Source: Acanthaster planci (taxonomy: Eukaryota; Echinodermata; Asteroidea; Valvatida; Acanthasteridae). From it: a stretch of DNA of 64,000 nucleotides. Below are positions 15,401-27,399 of this stretch, piece after piece. How positions within the stretch are numbered: the first letter of the stretch is position 1; every line of letters begins with the position of its first letter. The notes beneath the pieces were generated by a model. That model made no database searches. It was not told the DNA's origin and saw only the letters and a program-made list of their open reading frames with translations. The DNA lies in assembly GCF_001949145.1 (NCBI RefSeq), contig NW_019091398.1, forward strand, positions 647,894-711,893. Reading direction: 5' to 3'. Position numbers and translations under genes: made by a program.

Positions 15401-18400
15401 AACTAAATAGAAGGTCAAAGAAACCAGGCATAAACGTCTTGCAATAATCACATAGCTCATTGTAATTCCACTTTGTGTTGTTAATTAGATTAACTATAAG
15501 ATATATTATAAGGATATTACATTTACATCAATGACGAAATTGAATGATTAAATCGGAAAAATGAGTGACAAAAAAAGATTCGCTTTTCTAACTCAACATC
15601 ATTTCCGAAGTGAGACGAAAATAACTATGTAAAAAGGGACAAACAAGAACTTTTTTTCGTGAATTACAGTACTCTGAAAATGAAATCTAGTAATGTTATT
15701 TCGAAATTGAATCAACATTTGGGGCAAGCGACCCCGCTTTGACGAAATTAACTTTCGGTTAAGCAATTTTAAATGAACGACGTGCGAAAGTAACCGGGAA
15801 ACCTATCTAACATGCAGCGAAAATTGCACGCTATAAAATGTAGAGGAAAACCCTCCGCTTGACTTACGGATAAACATTCATTTGTGAAATACACTGGACA
15901 ATGTTATTGGCATTTAAAAAAAAGAGGCATATGTTAATTTGAAATGTGATCTTTGAGCAACGCTCTTACGATGTAAATGGAATTTCAAAAATGATTACCG
16001 GTCGTCGTAAAAAAAAACGCTCCAGGTGAAACATGTCTCAAGTAAGATTATTTGGACAAAAGGTGTATGTTATAGGAAAGGCTCTGTAAAATGTAGTCGT
16101 CAGACTATTCAAATTTGCACCGTTCAATGGCCTTTATTGTTAGTGTAGAATCTATTAATATCTGAGGCATGGCATAAATTTGATTTGTACGTCGGAGAAA
16201 AAAGATCGGGATTTATCTTCCACTCACAATTAAATTAGGATTTGGACTGTGTGACAAGAAAAATACGAGGTGCTGTTCACGAGCTCTTCAATGTATTCAG
16301 AAAAAGATTCTCCACATGCACATGTTAGTTTGTGATGCATCGTTCGAAACTTTAACAAAAACTGAAAATGGGTATTGATGAGACAATATCATACTTCACG
16401 CACGCAAAAACAAATTTGTTTTCACGTTTATCCACATACAAGCAGGCTACATCAAAAACAGGCATGTAATAACTATTTCAATTCAATTACATTACATTAT
16501 TACATTAATTTTATTGTATTTATTGAATTACAACGATTGACTTTCAGAGAACTAGGAACAAGTGTTTTGATTTCTGAAGGTGTGGAGCAAGTTAACCCTT
16601 TTCTTGAAAGCGCCACTGTTGTGATTATAGAAGTGTTTTGCTTTTTTTTCAAAACTCTTCCAGCATCCTCTTTGCTGATATCGTGGGATTCACGGCCATG
16701 TCCTCCAAGATGTCTGCAAAGGAACTTGTCAAAACGCTCAATGCCTTATTTGCAAATTTTGACAAGCTGGCTGAGGTGAGGCGACCTTTTATTTCCTCCT
16801 GTCCTTCCTACTCTCCTTTTAAAACTTACCTTCGTACCGTCAAACCAGAAATCGAGGGGTAATGGGCATGACTGATTTCTTCTTGTTTTCTAGAAACACC
16901 ACCAGCTGAGGATCAAGATCTTAGGCGACTGTTATTACTGTATTTGTGGTGTTCCAGAGCAGCGACAGGATCATGCTGCTTGCTGTGTACAGATGGGGCT
17001 TGACATGGTGGTAGCAATCGCGTAAGTTGAGAGCAAGCTTCGCGAGCTTATATTTGAAGAAAGCTCATGGACGTTCTTAAGGGTGACAATTTAATGTCTT
17101 GTTGGTGACAAATGACGCGTATGTCAAAACGACAGACTGTTCAGACACTTCCTGCCTAACTGTTACCGAAGTTCCAGCTGAGGGAAGATCAGTCTAAGTT
17201 TGTTAATATGAGGATCAAGAGTATTTTTCCTTTGTTTGTTTTTGTTGGGAGTTTTAAGTGCATTGTGTTAATTTTATACACGGAAAAAATTTGCTCCTGT
17301 CTTTCCAATAAGGCAAAACCGGCTTTATGTCTTTTTATGTTGCTTTTTCCATCACTGCTTTGTGAGAAGATCGTTGTTTGTTCCTGTGTAGTTGTTTAAT
17401 TCACCGTGCTTTTGACCCTGTAACTCGGACACAAATCAAATTTGCTGATTCGATTACAGCGCCGTGAGGGAAAAAACGCAGTCTGGAGTGGACATGCGTG
17501 TTGGAATCCACACTGGCGCCGTGCTGGCCGGGGTCATGGGTCAACAGAGGTGGCAGTTTGACGTATGGAGCACCGCGGTGGTGCTGGCCAATCACATGGA
17601 GTCTGGCGGCATACCTGGGTGAGTTGAGTGTTTCACTTTTAGAGTTGATCTTTCATGAGAGTTGTGCAAATTAAGGATTGAGGTACTATTCTATCAGTAA
17701 TCAACATCTTCTTCATACTGCGTTCATGAATTCGATCCTCTTCGTGAATTCGTTTTTCATTTCTTGAGTAAACTGTATGGGGGTTATAGACACTGGTTAT
17801 TGCACATACGCAGACTAGATTTGTCCCCGGTTAACCCATCTTGTTTGGAGAACAGTGACTAACATGTTCCCCAACTGCGGCATGCTGCATTCAAATTCTT
17901 TGCAGCATGACGAGATGTATCTCATGAACTGGTATAAAACGGCGCTATTTCCTCCTGCACGGTTTGCTCTAACAATAATAATCACGAACAGCCACAGCGC
18001 TCCTCATCCTATCTGTGTTGTACGAATTATTTACAGTTATCCAATTATTAACTCTCAAGAGAAAGGAAATGAAAGATCCAACAGAAAAGAGAGTTGAGGA
18101 ACGAAACCGAATCACATATTAGACTCCAGAATCAATCACTTTAATGGACGTTGCCTCCACAATCGGTTCAATGAAGTAGGTCCGTAAGATTTAGGAGGAC
18201 TTTAGAAGGGCTTTAGTGCTCACAACGTGTCCCTGCGCGGTTCCTCTGCAGATAATGACATCCATTAAGTCTGCCCATAAATGGATTTTATATCAATCGA
18301 TGTCTTCTCATTTCCTTCAATGGAACTGAGTGTTTGTTTTTATGATGAGACCTCAGTCTTGCCCAAAATATGAAATTAAAGATGGACGGTCTGAAGGAAA

Positions 18401-21400
18401 GGAAATTAAAGTAGATCGGACGGCACGACGGATCGGAATCTTACTAAATTAAATGTCAAGGATAGTGCAGGGAATGCTTTTAAATATCTGAAACATCAGT
18501 TGGATCATTTCAAGCCGGAGCATAACTAAACAGTAATGACTGTGGAAAATTCTGCTCAAAGAGTGCCGTTCGAAGACAAAACATATAAAGTCCGCACGCG
18601 AGTAACTTTCAGCAATGTTTAGCCAGGCATCATGGGAATATTGATTGTTATTTCCGGTGTGGCGGTCTCAGCTGTCTCCCGGTCTCAGCGGTCCCCCTTA
18701 CCAAATACGGTAAAAATACGTCATGCCATCTCTGCGCACAACAACGGGAAAGTCGTCCGTTTAAGTGGCGTGCTGAGCAGTGCAGTCCATGCATGCTTCA
18801 CGTTGTACGTGACGGGTACTGTACATGTACATAGGCCTACACCAAAGATAATAGTACCGTGCAAGTTAGTCATGCGGACATCTCAGTACGAAAGACCAAC
18901 GACACGGTGCCAGTGTCGTGCTGAAATGTCCGGCTACGTCAGGAGGGACTGCTGAGACCGCCACAATGGGTTGAGCAGAGTGAACGGGTAACTGGACAAT
19001 TTCCTTCTACGCCAAGCAAAAGGAAATGCGGACGTAATTGTCGTCTCCCGACAGGTCAATGTCACGGAGATCATGGATTCGTAATGGCGTTTGGGCCTTT
19101 TCCTTTCTCGAAACCAATTGGATCCATGGTTAGAATGAATGTAGCCACATCTACAATTAACTGATTATTGCGAGGGAATATTTTGAGGGAAGAAATTGGC
19201 ATTTCAGAAAAGAGGTAACATGTATTTCAATATTTTCTTTTGACCCATAAAGAACACATCTTTTGTTAAGATTCAAGGAGCAGAAGTTGTAGATTTCTTA
19301 AAACTCGAATCAGACACCTTAATCATTTCAAATTGAAACAAACAAGTCCTTAAATACGTTTCCCTGCATGAAAGTTAATTTCCAAGACGTAGTATACGAC
19401 GTTATTACGCTAATGAATAAATGAGACGTCACGATAATTATTCTTAGCTGACAGACCGATGTAGACCCATGACCACTCGTCGTGAAATCAGTATAACCTC
19501 ATGACGATGTCTGTTGTTTATTTGACTAATACTCCTGGGAATTGGAATAATGGCAAGTCGGTTCTGATATAACTGTGACCAAGAGTGGGACCAACCGATG
19601 ATGTTTCTGCGCCAAAAAAAATAAATAAAAAGATAATAATCCCAGACTGGAGTGGAGGCCCTCGGTTAGTAAACTGTCCTTAATGTTTCAAAACGTGCAC
19701 AAATGAAAAGAGGGGAGTGCCACAATCATGCTTTGTGCAAGGAGTTTGAATGAATTCTACATGACAGACGTCTGCACTGTAGACTATACAAATGATTCGC
19801 TCATCACCCAGCGCCCGAACAGGGCACTGGGAAGGGCCTATTGGCTTTGCACTGTGATTGGCTACTTTGTGCACGACCTCCGACCGCGAAGTTAGCAATT
19901 ACTATTAGCGAAGCGTTATTTGAAGTTTTTGGTTCGCCAATGGCAATGCTTTGACGCATGCGAAAATGTCGGCTTAAATTGTAAAAATATGGCCTTGATA
20001 CAATCACGGTCATTTATGTTCTCACTACGAATCACTGATCGAGTGTCTTTTGGCGGTATATTTCAAATCATCTTGAACAGTTTTGTTATGGATGAACTAA
20101 TAAAGTGAAGTGAGAATATCTTCAGCAATGAGGACGAAAAATTAAAATTGATAACCGCCACATTGAGCGAGCTCGCGCGCCTGGCAGAAATTTACCCGCA
20201 ATGCTCTGCGCGTCATTAGCTGTGACTCTGTGTGATGAATTTCCTTCATTTAAATCTGTGCCAGGCCATCAGTCCTTCCGAACGCCCTGTTCGGTCGTTC
20301 GGCGACGAGCAAACACAAATGATTCTACTCTCAGTCTCTCAGTCCTAATAAACCTTTAGATAAATACGGCTTACCAACAAACAACTCACTCGTGAATACT
20401 TCCCAGGGAACATTCCGCGCATTTTTGATATGCGTGTTATAGAACTTACCCTTTACATTATGACAGCACTGCGTTTTACATTACACTTACCTTGTTCCTC
20501 CTCCCCACAGTCGTGTGCATATCTCGCAGGACACCTTTGGGTGCCTGAACGGTGAGTTCGAGGTTGAACCAGGCGAGGGGGAGACACGCGACGATTATAT
20601 CAAGGACCAAGGTATCAAGACCTATCTCATTAAGGTCAACAAGGACAACGTAAAGGTAAGAAAAGCTTCCTTGGTCCTCACAAGCAGAGGAACTGAAAAT
20701 GCACCTTTACGGTCAACGCAAAGAACAAAGAAAAATGCTTGGGTCCTGAGACAGCAAACTTTTCAGGTCCAAAACATAATGTGGCGGCCCCTACAAAAAT
20801 AGCTACTGTGGCGGCATCGAGACTTCTCGGTGTACTGAACCACCTGAAACCAGGGTATGTAAGCGAACGTTACTCCGTTAGACACTAAACAGTGTGTCCG
20901 CGTGTTTCTTAGAAAAACACTGACACGAAATTATTCCTGACACAAAGTACACTAAAGTTACAGTACATCAAGACTGGAGAGACTGTCGGTGAGACTGCCT
21001 GCTTTCACTGATGCTCGTTTCCCGTCTCTTTGCTGTCGATTCACAGAAAGCCGCTGCTTTTACCTCCATCATTCTCTCAGACGATGGATCAACGACGAAG
21101 AGGTCAGAGGAAGAGGAAAGTGACGTAAAGGTGCGTCAGACAGCTTTTTAGTTTCTATGCCGTACAATAGATGATTTGCAGCAGGAAGCAATGTGATTCA
21201 TACATTTCACATGTCATCGAAAAAAAAACAACAGCAGCCCACTAAAGCTTTTACACCACTACAGTAACGTATACCTGTAAGGACATCTAAATACTATTTT
21301 CTTAATTTCAACACCGTTTATGAATCACACTGTTTGGTACATTGGTCTGGTTAATATTATACTTCAGGCTAATGATGCAAACGGCAAGACTGTTACCTTT

Positions 21401-24400
21401 GACGAGGAGGTACCAGAACCAAAGCCCGATGAAGGGATTACCAATCGTAAACTGTACGAGGCACTAGTGGAGAGAGAAGCAGACGCGTAAGTAGCTCGCT
21501 GGTAGTTGGCAGCAAGTAATGGTCAGTACATCCAGTCACACGCCTAAATTTACCCACAATAACCACCAAAATGACCTTTCTTGGCTCAATCAGAGCAAAG
21601 ACGAGCGGCATGCGGAGGTTTTCCCTCTGGTTTCGGGATAAGACTTTGGAGGACACATTCCACCGGGAAAAAGAGCGACAGAGCCCTGTGGGTTTTTGCT
21701 GTGCCATCATCATCATGGTCTTTGGCTTCTGTGTGCAGATGATGGTCTTGCCGAGGTACGTCAATGAATAAAAATCATGTCCAAAAGAAAGCGAACAGAG
21801 AAGGCAATGCTTCTTTTCATGGACTTTTGTAATGATGAATGCTCGCTCGAGCATTGTTTTGGCCTATTAAAATGCAGTTCACGTATTTATTGCTTGCATT
21901 AACAGCTGGGGCCCTTAGGTAGCGTCTGTTACCGCAAATGCCTCATAATATCCATGGATACGTGGATGCCTATCGGTGAAAACCGTGCGCTTCCTGGTGA
22001 AAACTAAGATTAGAATTACAACTTTTTGAAACTTTTCCCTGTGTAATGGTCAGGGGCAATGCAGTAGCATCGGATACCGGTGATGGTCCCTTGTACAGTA
22101 CACAGTCTTCTCATTATAAATGATCTTTTTCGATCTTATTCTAGAACCACAGCGAGTTACGTCACATTTGCCGTAGGCTTATTTTTGTTAGTCCTGATCT
22201 TCTACATATCGATGGCAACTAGCTTCAAGAACAGGTACCCAGACACACTAGTCTGTGTGTCAAGCTGGATGGAGAGTACGTATGTGGCAAGGACACTGAT
22301 CGTCACGTGTGTCGCAGTCATCGTTGCTGCATCTGATGTTGTTGACATGGTGAGAACTGTAGATGGGAGGACTGTTCATTCAAATGCCATGAATGCATTC
22401 GTCGAAAATAACAGCACCTATAGCAACGATCTGCGAAGAAATGCAACATTTAATAGTCCAAATTCGTCTGTTTACACAAAAGTTAACTCCAGGTTTTTTT
22501 TTCAAATATGTGTATACGGCTTCCAATGTAATTCCGATCTTCCAAAAAATAAAGTCGTACCATAAGTATGAGACAGTATTTTGTTGTTAGCTGAGCCTTA
22601 TTCTAATCGACAGGTTGTATGCGAGCTGGGGGACTCCAAAATTGAAACTCTGGACACACAGAGCCCAATGTGCATATACGGGCGATATTACACATACACG
22701 GGTATACTGGTTCTGGTAAGTAATTCAGATTTTTTTTCCCGTTAATGTTCATCAGAACTTGTAACATTTCCAAGTTTGAACAACCTTCTTTCATTTCGCC
22801 AATTTTTTGTTTTTGATGCTCATTAAGTATCAGCCGTAGGCGATGCCACGTCCCTGAAAAATAACTGTGCGGCCCTCGAGTAAACAAACCTCGCCATGCA
22901 TCATTACTATATTTCTCTTTTCAATAAAAAAACAATGAGCGTTCAACTGTCATCTCTCGCCATCGTAAGGAAAAAGGGACGATGCCAAAAATAATAAAGC
23001 TACAAGAACGTCTGGGAGCTATAAGGCCAACGATTGTAGCACATTTTGTTGTGAAACATTCTTCACGTTTTGTTGAATACACCAGCTAGGTGGAATTTCG
23101 TATAATTTCTTTATATTCCGGCCACGTTGCTGTGCTCGGCGTAGTTGTCCGAGGGAACCGTCGACAGCGTCCACCTAGTACGATTCATTTCTGTATTATG
23201 TTCTTCAAAGTGTGAGTTTTGGAGTTAATAATTTATTTAGACCTGAGTACAGTTATCGTCGAATTTCTTTTTTGGTGTTGCTTTCACATGATCCCGGGAC
23301 CTTAATGTGAATGACACAACAATTTGGCTTTTTTGTGCTTTGCAGGTCACCATCACTGTGATGATACATGTTACGCAGTTCATCAAGATGATTCTGATCC
23401 TGCTTATTGGCTTGGTGTATACCCTCCTCAATCTCGTCTTCTACAAGGAAATATTTATCAGATACGACAATTACCAATTAGAGCAAGTGAGCACGTGAGT
23501 GGCCTTCAACTATTGTATTTTGAAGCAGGTTAAGGTAAACGCCTTTCGTTGCATCTCTTCTTGACCTTCTTGACAATGTTATGAATAAAGGAAAGAAATG
23601 AACATTATGACGCTCAACAAGAAGGTCATTGGTAGGCTAGACGCCTTTCTTCATAAACCATGTCTTAAATTAGTTCTTTTTCTTAATACTCAATTTTTCA
23701 TGTGCAACTTAATTTGAAGGATTTTAGGTATCTCTGATAACGAGTCTACCGAAATCTCTGTCAAACGATTCGCAACGGAGTCAGTGTTTCAGGTATTATG
23801 CTGCAACCACCATGGTGACCAAGGCTTCCAGACCCACTTTTCTCAAACACGTTCATAATATCAAACTATTTCAAGTCTGCGATCATAGTCTCAAATTTTG
23901 CATTATCAACGCTGAGTTTGTGTTGTTTTGTTTTTCTTTCAGGCTAAGCCTAACTGATAATCCCAATGAGTTTCCCAGTCGTTACGTTATCACATACCAG
24001 CTTCTCGCAGCCGGCTTTGCACTTATCTTCTACAACAGATTTGTGAGTTCATTCCTGAATCAGGCTGTCCGTGGATCAAATCTGTGTTCAATCAGTGTAG
24101 TACAGTTGAAAACGGCATTGCAACGAACGAAAAAACTAGTCTTCAGTTCGTGTTTGCTGCCCTCTCTTGCCATTCTATCCGTTGCACAACATGGTTTCAC
24201 TTTGTTTTCAACAAGTCTGAGATACTAAACGATGAGGGTTTCCCAACGGAGGGGTATTTGACTTTGAGTTTTGAATCAGTTTTGCAAAATCTGACAACGG
24301 AGAATTGAAATATCTTTGCATAAGCCGTTAATCATGATCATAACGCCAAAGACAATGAAACCTGTAACGGTGGAAATTTTAACGCATAGTGTAGTGGATA

Positions 24401-27399
24401 ATCTGAATAAAAAAACGTTTTATTCCCAAATTTGGTTTTTCTCATGGCCTTTCCCATAGATTAAACACAGTTTATAAAGGAAGCAAACTTTCACAAGTCT
24501 CGCAGACCACAATGACCGTATCCTACCCGTTTCGATACATCTTGCAGCTAGAAGTCACCAATAGGTTACTCTTTTACTGGAAGTACGAGACGCGGAAACA
24601 AAAAGAAGAAGTTGGCAAATTACGGATACGAAACGAGGTGCTGGTTCTGAACATCATGCCCATCCACGTGGCCAAGCACTTCTTACGGAACAAACGGAAA
24701 GACGAGGTGAGTGACGAAAATGCCTATGAACAGTACCCGAGTGCAACTGATGCCAAAAGAATGCCACAGACAGCAGACACAAAGAGCTCAGGTTTCAGTT
24801 AAACACCAATCAATATTACACTGGAATAATAGTATAGTATCATTTTCATTTAAGGATATACTGCAGATAGTAACTAAAGAACACCACGTAAAGTCGACTT
24901 TTAAAAGAATACTTCATATAAATTCAAACCGAGATCAGATAAATCATGTATTTAGCCTAGTAACTACTTCTACTGATTATATATAACGGGTTTGCCCTTA
25001 CCCAACGTATATTAATGAACACTGTATGCTCAGTGCTTGTCCGAGAGCTTGCGAAAAAAACCTCACAAGCTTACTCGGGTGGGACTCGAACCGAGTGCTT
25101 TGCCTTATAAACCATTCGTGTCGAGGGCGAGTAGAAACATTCAAGATGAAAATGTTTCTGGAATCTCTTCGGCTTGCGGTTTCAGGATCTCTATGCCCAG
25201 GACTACCCGGAGGTTGGTGTTATGTTCGCCTCTATCCCAAACTTCTCCGAATTCTACAGCGAGGATACCATCAACAACCAAGGCACAGAGTGTCTCCGGT
25301 TCTTGAATGAAATCATCAGCGACTTTGATACGGTAAGATACGGGTTGCAACAACGTGTGGGTGCATTCATGTCGGGCCGAATACCGATACCTTGTTGTAT
25401 GAATGCGTGCGCAAGAAAATCATAGACTTACACTCAGAGGAGAACTCACACTGATATCCCGTGACAACCGGCAGTCGCTCAAACTGAACGTCTGGTTGCT
25501 ATGAACGTTGCCTATATTCCTGACGTCCGATTGGCTTAACAGTGCCAGAACACTGTTCCCACTCATGGCCATGAGTCCATATGTCCATATGGGCATACCG
25601 ATGTTTAAAGATGTGACTTCACTTCTAAAGTCATTCAGAAACACAGACTCGTCATACGAGATATTGAGGCTGTGCGCATGCATACCGAGACGAATCCGGG
25701 GCAACTTTAGGTTACAGTCAGTACAAGAGTATATTTCCGTACAGGACTATCATGAAGAAGTATGAATGTAAATTCTTAAACACTATAACCATATTGAAGT
25801 CCGGGAATCGGGTTGGCTGAGTGGTTCTTTCCTCGCCTTTCACCTCTGCTGTGGCCTGAGTTCGATTTCCGGCTCAGTCGACATGTGGATTGGGGTTTCA
25901 ATCCTTATTCCTCGGGTGTACCAAGAAATGTCCTCTCTGTGGTTGTCTTTTTACCTCTAAAACTGCTCCTTATTGTCTCCTCTTCAAAGGTGCACGTGGA
26001 TGTGGGTCGTTTGGCGACTGCCTGCGCAGTGCCCATGCCATTCGCTCGACCACGTTTAATGTTGGCATGTACAGCGCATGCAATTTGCGCTTTATAAATG
26101 AATAAAATTGTTTTTATCATTATTAATACTAACTAATTTTTCAGAAGAGGCGCGCATACACAAAACCGCAATTTAGGATAGGGGCCTTCAACGGGTCCTT
26201 ACATTTCCACCTGCCTTTCTCAGCTTCTGAAAGCAGTTCGTTTCCGGAGCATCTGCAAGATCAAGACGATCACCAGCACCTACATGGCGTCGTCGGGGAT
26301 GGTGGCTGAGCCGGAGAAGATTATTTACGAGGGAGAGCAGGAGCGCTGGCAACACCTTGCCGATCTCGTCAACTTTGCCTTCGCTCTCAGGGACACCTTG
26401 GACACCATTAACCAGCAGTCGTTCAACAACTTCATCATGAAAGTCGGTGAGGGGCTCATTATTGTTTACTTTCGGCATTAACCATTCCTCACAGGAAATA
26501 TTTCCTCACGCGTATGGTCAGACCAAAGCGTCTCCCTGGAATTTGACCGTAGTCAATCCTATTTGTCCAAATACGTGTCATTTTAGGTAAATCTATCAGA
26601 TTGTGTTTTACACTTTACATGCAGACATAAAATCATCATCAGTGACGTGATTTTGATGAATACCAGTTAGAAGTCCTCCATATAAACCTCGCAAATGAGC
26701 AAACGATCATTTCAGATGTTTATTCCAGTTGAAGTAAATACAACTGTATCTTATAAAGTATCACCCAAAGAAGTAATTAAAACCAAATTTCTTTGGATAC
26801 TGACTCCTTAATAGGAAACTAGGGAAAATCCCCAAAAGGATAATGTTTCGTGAGAGTTATAATCGTTTATTGTGTATGTATATTTGAAATAATCGACAGG
26901 TATCAATCATGGTCCAGTTCTTGCTGGAGTCATTGGAGCCAGGAAACCACACTACGATATCTGGGGGAATACAGTTAACGTAGCCAGCCGCATGGAAAGC
27001 ACAGGGAAAGCAGGATTTATCCAGGTGACTGAAATGTTTACAAGTTATGACAAGCACACCAGAACTTCTTCTGCGTTCTCTGTAGCGTATGGTAATAAAT
27101 TGTGAAACCGAGGTAACAAAACTTGTCAGCTGTCCAACTAATAGAGAGGCGCAATGTTGGTAGTACAACGTCTTGGCATGCTGGTACATGTATGAATCCC
27201 AACCTTAACATCATTTCGACAATCGTATCTCGTCTTAACCTTGCAGGTTATTGAAGAAACAATGAAGGTACTGAAGAGGTTCGGTTTCAAGTTTCAGCAG
27301 AGGGGTTACGTCAAGGTTAAGGGCAAAGGTGAACTCTTGACCTTTTACCTAATTGGTAAGGAGGAGAAGGATGACCTGCTACCAAATATGATCGTATAA
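9493..27399 (+). CDS. ADCY3: Adenylyl cyclase type 3-like, C-terminal 846 residues (18 exons, 5' incomplete)
   Basis: Class III adenylyl cyclase, a plasma-membrane (in vertebrates often ciliary) enzyme making cAMP from ATP under G-protein control. Exons: 9493-9642, 12840-12958, 16664-16775, 16894-17021, 17460-17618, 20511-20655, 21047-21130, 21368-21486, 21594-21755, 22145-22349, 22614-22715, 23346-23494, 23943-24042, 24548-24706, 25186-25332, 26224-26446, 26900-27024, 27247-27399. Each has AG/GT borders and the phases join without a break, totalling 2541 nt with a TAA stop. Order: end of the first membrane bundle with the signature [11 protein letters not shown]1 catalytic domain, linker, six-helix second bundle, C2 catalytic domain. 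Type 3 is favoured over types 1, 2, 5 and 8 by the motifs [32 protein letters not shown] and RWQHLADL. Human type 3 has about 1144 residues, so roughly the first 260-300 are missing here; they must lie upstream or in small exons I could not see. Confidence 0.92.
12840..20655 (+). other. Adenylyl cyclase C1a catalytic half (five exons)
   Basis: Five exons (12840-12958, 16664-16775, 16894-17021, 17460-17618, 20511-20655) encode the first cyclase domain. Both metal-binding aspartates of the family are present, in FADIVGF and in GDCYYC, so this half can hold the two magnesium ions. The domain ends near KTYLIKVNK. In the helix after DVWS the usual ND-V-T or TD-V-T pattern reads STAVVLAN: Ala replaces Asp and Val replaces Thr. 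That segment lies in the pseudo-symmetric pocket that binds forskolin in other isoforms, so it need not abolish catalysis. Confidence 0.88.
18658..18965. mobile_element. Short inverted-repeat element, TGTGGCGGTCTCAGC termini
   Basis: This 308 bp element in a cyclase intron begins TGTGGCGGTCTCAGC and ends with its exact reverse complement GCTGAGACCGCCACA. A second copy of GGTCTCAGC lies just inside the left end. No flanking duplication was seen. The open frame across it is a by-product of its GC-rich sequence. Confidence 0.7.
21047..24042 (+). other. Adenylyl cyclase C1b linker and second six-helix membrane bundle
   Basis: Exons 21047-21130 and 21368-21486 encode an acidic, poorly conserved linker (C1b). 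Exons 21594-21755, 22145-22349, 22614-22715, 23346-23494 and 23943-24042 encode six hydrophobic helices: after REKERQSP, in the two parts of 22145-22349 (ending VVDM), spanning the 22715/23346 junction, then [10 protein letters not shown], and [14 protein letters not shown]. The loop between helices 9 and 10 (22614 onward) carries two cysteines, as in type 3 cyclases, but no Asn-X-Ser/Thr sequon. Confidence 0.85.
25060..25145 (-). repeat. tRNA-like repeat fragment just before a cyclase exon
   Basis: On the minus strand GGTTCGAGTCC (25092-25082) is a perfect B box, set in a hairpin ACTCGG...CCGAGT. The 5' half does not fold as a complete tRNA and its A box is degenerate, so it is more likely a SINE fragment or pseudo-tRNA than a working tRNA gene. 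Confidence 0.45.
25812..26105 (+). mobile_element. tRNA-derived SINE in a cyclase intron
   Basis: TGGCTGAGTGG at 25814-25824 matches the RNA polymerase III A box and GTTCGATTTCC at 25860-25870 matches the B box with one inserted base; the 36 bp spacing is right for a tRNA head. About 220 bp of non-tRNA body follows, ending in an A/T-rich tail with AATAAAATTG. It lies in the intron between exons 25186-25332 and 26224-26446. Confidence 0.7.

Larger units (their letters stand above)
24548..27399 (+). other. Adenylyl cyclase C2 catalytic half and C-terminus (five exons)
   Basis: Exons 24548-24706, 25186-25332, 26224-26446, 26900-27024 and 27247-27399 encode the second cyclase domain. Residues the family uses for ATP are intact: Lys in CKIKTI, Asp in HYDIWGN, Asn and Arg in NTVNVASRM, and Lys in [10 protein letters not shown]. 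The metal-binding Asp is naturally absent in C2 (FASIPNF). The protein ends about 13 residues after TFYLIG, a short tail. Together with C1 the enzyme looks catalytically competent. Confidence 0.9.

Noticed and set aside
18632-18955. 107-codon plus-strand frame
   Set aside because: It lies almost wholly inside the inverted-repeat element at 18658-18965 and is explained by its GC-rich sequence.
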